From Hybos culiciformis (taxonomy: Eukaryota > Arthropoda > Insecta > Diptera > Hybotidae): a stretch of DNA of 64,000 nt. Of the stretch, positions 60,607 to 64,000 are shown piece after piece. The translations under genes were made by a program, and so were the position numbers. The stretch spans positions 42,037,525 through 42,101,524 of the forward strand of contig OZ023273.1 in the NCBI GenBank assembly GCA_964007475.1. The letters run 5' to 3'. The notes beneath the pieces are model-generated. The model did not search any database, had not been told where the DNA came from, and was given only the letters and a program-made list of their open reading frames with translations. Position 1 is the stretch's first letter; the number at the start of each line of letters is the position of its first letter.

Positions 60607-60995
60607 CAGATTAATTTTTTTTTTTTTTTTTTATTAAAGTTACCAAATCACTAGGTGGGATACCTTTTATACTATAAGAAGTATGGATTTGGTAATGAGG
60701 ACTGGAAGTTTAGACGGGATTAAAAAGTGGGACAGTTAGTAGGAAATCATTTACACTCTTCTTAAAGCGGCGCAAGTCGTAAATCAAACGTCCGCCAGCT
60801 GTTGGGAACAGTTTTGATGGGAGAGCATTCCATATTCTCGAGGTGGAAATTGAAAACGAATCTCCAAAATCATTCTATCACATCTGGGAATTTTGACGAA
60901 GAATGGGTGTGACGTTGAAGCGGTACGTGTTTGCCGTGAAAATACTTGAAGTTGAGGAAGTAGGGCCTTTACTTCCAGTGAACACGTATCCATTC
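60607..60995 (-). pseudogene. 3' end of a non-LTR retrotransposon reverse-transcriptase ORF, minus strand
   Basis: Begins (in + coordinates) with an 18-base T run, the poly-A tail on the minus strand. Reading the minus strand gives RTASTSHPFFVKIPRCDRM in one frame, then SRIWNALPSKLFPTAGG and, after a shift, LIYDLRRFKKSVNDFLL. This is the conserved end of LINE RT proteins (RxWNALP ... LRRFKxxVxxFL). At least two frameshifts. The same 3' region recurs inside the hAT element at 50934-51190. It is 5'-truncated, as usual for LINEs. Confidence 0.68.
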
Positions 60996-63900
60996 CAACA
61001 AAGTATTTATAAAAAATAAGTATAAAAAATAAGTACTGAACAAAGTATTTATTAAAAATAAGTACATAACATGTACATATCTACATATCTACTGTTCACA
61101 TATTTATAGTATTTATTAATTAACCTTATGAATTTATCCGTATCCTTCAGACATAATTTTTGATCACGAAAAAAGATATTTCTGTTAATTACAGGTTCTA
61201 GCTATATACATATAAATTTGGGAAAAATTATAGCAATAAATATTTCTAAATCAAAATATGTATTTCGTAAAAAAAATATCTATTTTTTTAAGAAATAATA
61301 AACGATATACCTACGAATTCTTGTTATAAATATATTAATTGATAATTTGGAAAAGCAAATTAACAAAAGCATTGAAGTAATAAATTTATTTAAAATAATG
61401 TAAATTTCTTCTTTTTTTTTTTTTTGGAATTTAAAATACATTTTTTTAAGAAAATCTACAGGGAATCATAAGCAAAATTTGGTAGATGCAGAATCTAGAT
61501 AGATAATCACTAATCAGATATTTTTAATATTTCGATTAGTTAATGAATAACATAATTTTTTAAAGATATTTATCAATGGAATAATATGATATAATAAGCT
61601 TCGTAAAAATTATTATAAAATGGTAAAATCATTCAGCATCATTAAAATTTTGTGAAAACACCTTTTCAGTTTGAACTTAAATATCATATATTATAAAGGC
61701 AATGTAGACGCTTCATGGGAATTAAGTTTCAACTAGCCGCTTAGATTTGTTAAAATATCGGTTCTTAATGTTTTACTATATTCATCAATTATTTAAAAGC
61801 GGAGGCTGAAATGAAAAAACCTCTCCACTCGTACAGGAATGTTTGATAGCTTTTAGTTTAATGAAGTTATTTGTTCATTGTTTTACGCTTCTTTTATGTA
61901 ATAAATGAAACAATAATGGGTATTTAAAAATTAAATAAAAAATAATAAAAGCAAATGCATTAAATATTTAAATAATTTTCATTTATCTATCATTTTAGTT
62001 TCTTTTTTTGCTTTGAAAAATGGTCTACATTCATTTTATATTAAGTTAATAAATTCTTAATACTTTTTTATGTTACAATTTTTTTTTTAAATTATATTCT
62101 CTTGTCCTTCTGTCACCACATTTATTTCCTTTTATTCTTTCGATATTTATTTACAAGAAACCAAATAAGATTTTCTTTTCCTTTAAATATTTTTTTTGTC
62201 CTAATTTCAGTACGGAAAAAAAATTATATATTAGGTTCTATATAAAAAAAATATTCGTTGACTTTTTGTCCTCTTAACATTCTTCTTACAAAATTTATGG
62301 GGGTATAGTTTGAAATAATAGTCACAGATGTGCCCAAATTCAATTTATTTTTAGCCTTATAATGGTTTAACTACCCATTTAGGATAAATTTTCTCAAAGT
62401 ACATGAGTTTTGGAATATAATGAAATACTGTTTTACTTTATTTTGTATTATTTTGTATCCATTTCGTTTTAAAGTACAAAATAAAGTCTATAAGGTTTTA
62501 AATTTGAAATCAATTTTTGTACAAAGTTAAGGTAAAGGATTAAGAAGAAATCTTGTGTTTATATCCGTAAATATAGATAAATATTATATCAATTAATTCA
62601 TAGTTTATATTTTAATATTAACTACTTACTAACAGTGTTGAAGGCAGCAAGAGAAACATAAGCGAAATTAAAATGTAACTTTAATTTAACTTAAATGGTT
62701 TTTACTAAACTTTTCCTGTTTTTGTTATAAGTAAGATTAGTTTTCTAGTTTATGAAATTGATTACTTAAATTTATCTTAATAATGAAGCTCGAGAGAAAT
62801 TGTTTTTTTTTTTTTTTTTAATTTCGTGTCTGCAAGGTTTAGTTATAAAACAATATATACTTGCGGAGTCTAACGTAAAATACGTTTGTACGTAAATGAA
62901 AAAATTTAAAATTTCTTATCAAGGACTAAACAAACTGTAAATAATTAAATATTATATTAAAGGAAATTTCGTTCTGAGTTTCTATAGCAGTCTTATTTTT
63001 TACTTAACAACGTTTGAAGATAACTATACTTTAATTATTTTTTTAAACCCAAAATATAAATATTTTGTTTTTGTAGATAAATATATAACGAAATCATATT
63101 ATATTTCATGCAGAAGAAATAAATTTTATAATTTGGACTTTTGGAGTACTAACAAAGTAAGACTGAACAAAAAATCTTTAAGATTTCAATTATTTGCTTA
63201 AAAATTTAAATTAGATAAAAATCATTAGTTCTAATTGAATGCATTATACGGAAATCTCGTAGATTAAAATTAGAAATTCCTTTTGAAGATCGTCACCTCT
63301 CATTTGACTGGGTTTTTAATTGAACTAATAAAATGTACCTACATATTTTTGTTTTTTTTTTTTAAGATTAAATAAACAAAGCCAAATAATTAAGTTAAAT
63401 TTTTACCGCAAAAGAAAGCATAACAAAAAAAATTCAAATTTTGAATACCTATACAATACAGATAGATATAAAATAAAAGGTTAGCTCAGTGCTTTTTTGT
63501 AAAGAAAAAGGCTGCGGAACTTAACCATTTTCTAGGTATTTTTTTTCTGAGTTTGTAGTACTGCAAAATTGACAGATATACTGCTATCTCGATACTTATA
63601 TAGAAAATAAATTTTGAAATAGCATTGTCAAAAAAAATTTATAAAATAAATACTCGTAATAATTTCGTAAGAAAAACATAAAAAAAAATATGTGAGTCTC
63701 GGGACACACGGAAGAAGTGAAACTTCATGGCAAGTAGTATTTTCTGGAGCGGCTAAATAAATATTTAAAATGACCAAATGCATATAAGACATGACGCATA
63801 TAAGACATTTCGCCGGCGACTATTTGATTTTGTCCTCTACTGCTGCGGCCAGTCGACTTAAAATAACTTGTTTTGGGGGAATTCGGCGGCTTAGAAAAAA

Positions 63901-64000
63901 TTAAACAAAAATATTTAAAAATTCAAATAGTTTTTAAGCTCAAAAAGTTTAGTGGCATAATGGCTTTTAAATTATTTCAAAATGGCTAGAATTATAGCTG
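60996..64000. other. AT-rich non-coding DNA to the window end
   Basis: No gene recognised. Near 60996-61065 a 42-bp step repeat (ACAAAGTATTTAT...AATAAGTA, twice) is visible. Around 63770-63890 the base composition is less AT-rich and GCATATAAGACAT occurs twice 15 bp apart; its nature is unknown. Confidence 0.5.

Noticed and set aside
63480..63530. tRNA-like GGTTAGCTCAGTGC with matching TTAACC
   Set aside because: No B box and no cloverleaf; a chance match to the D-arm consensus plus a short inverted repeat.
1..64000. CRISPR arrays, rRNA genes, operons or other prokaryotic features
   Set aside because: None seen; the spliced genes and transposon classes are those of an animal nuclear genome.

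Overview
The window is a strongly AT-rich piece of animal nuclear DNA, almost certainly from an insect: long introns, canonical GT-AG splicing, and two genes typical of insects. I cannot fix the order from the sequence. Only two host protein-coding genes can be supported, both on the + strand; everything else recognisable is transposon-derived or simple repeat.

Region 1 (1-28,465): after about 4.3 kb of non-coding DNA holding a tRNA-like SINE, a nine-exon tachykinin receptor gene (TkR99D/DTKR type, rhodopsin-family GPCR) runs from 4323 to 28143. All splice phases agree and the spliced frame is 506 codons plus TGA. The most interesting host signal is at its end: the TGA at 28141 is followed, in the same frame, by 72 further codons with protein-like composition up to a TAA at 28360. 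This suggests stop-codon readthrough (UGA followed by C), a recent nonsense change, or an assembly error. The introns carry several non-autonomous elements: a hairpin (5097-5237), a 618-bp palindromic Tc1/mariner-type element (8869-9486), a PIF/Harbinger-like MITE with TAA duplication (15698-16108), a SINE (21974-22035), and a Helitron-like 3' end with 121-bp tandem repeats (24391-24754).

Region 2 (28,466-39,581): about 11 kb of AT-rich intergenic DNA with microsatellites, a hairpin and one SINE-like fragment; no gene seen.

Region 3 (39,582-40,790): a compact three-exon gene for a secreted AA15-type lytic polysaccharide monooxygenase of 214 residues, with a TATA box and a polyadenylation signal.

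Region 4 (40,791-64,000): a transposon-rich stretch. It contains a SINE, two MITEs, a hAT element with a perfect 8-bp target duplication that encloses a LINE 3' fragment and a hAT transposase relic, a foldback mariner-like element built from inverted arrays of a 21-bp minisatellite around a broken transposase DNA-binding domain, a 5.2-kb Penelope-like retroelement arranged as a nearly perfect giant palindrome, and two decayed non-LTR retrotransposon copies. The Penelope ends carry a hammerhead-like fold whose core has a compensating U-A in place of the usual C3-G8 pair. The last 3 kb shows nothing codable.

The two host genes have no evident functional link: one is a neuropeptide receptor in the plasma membrane, the other an extracellular polysaccharide-oxidising enzyme. 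All statements come from reading the sequence; no alignment, folding or database search was run.
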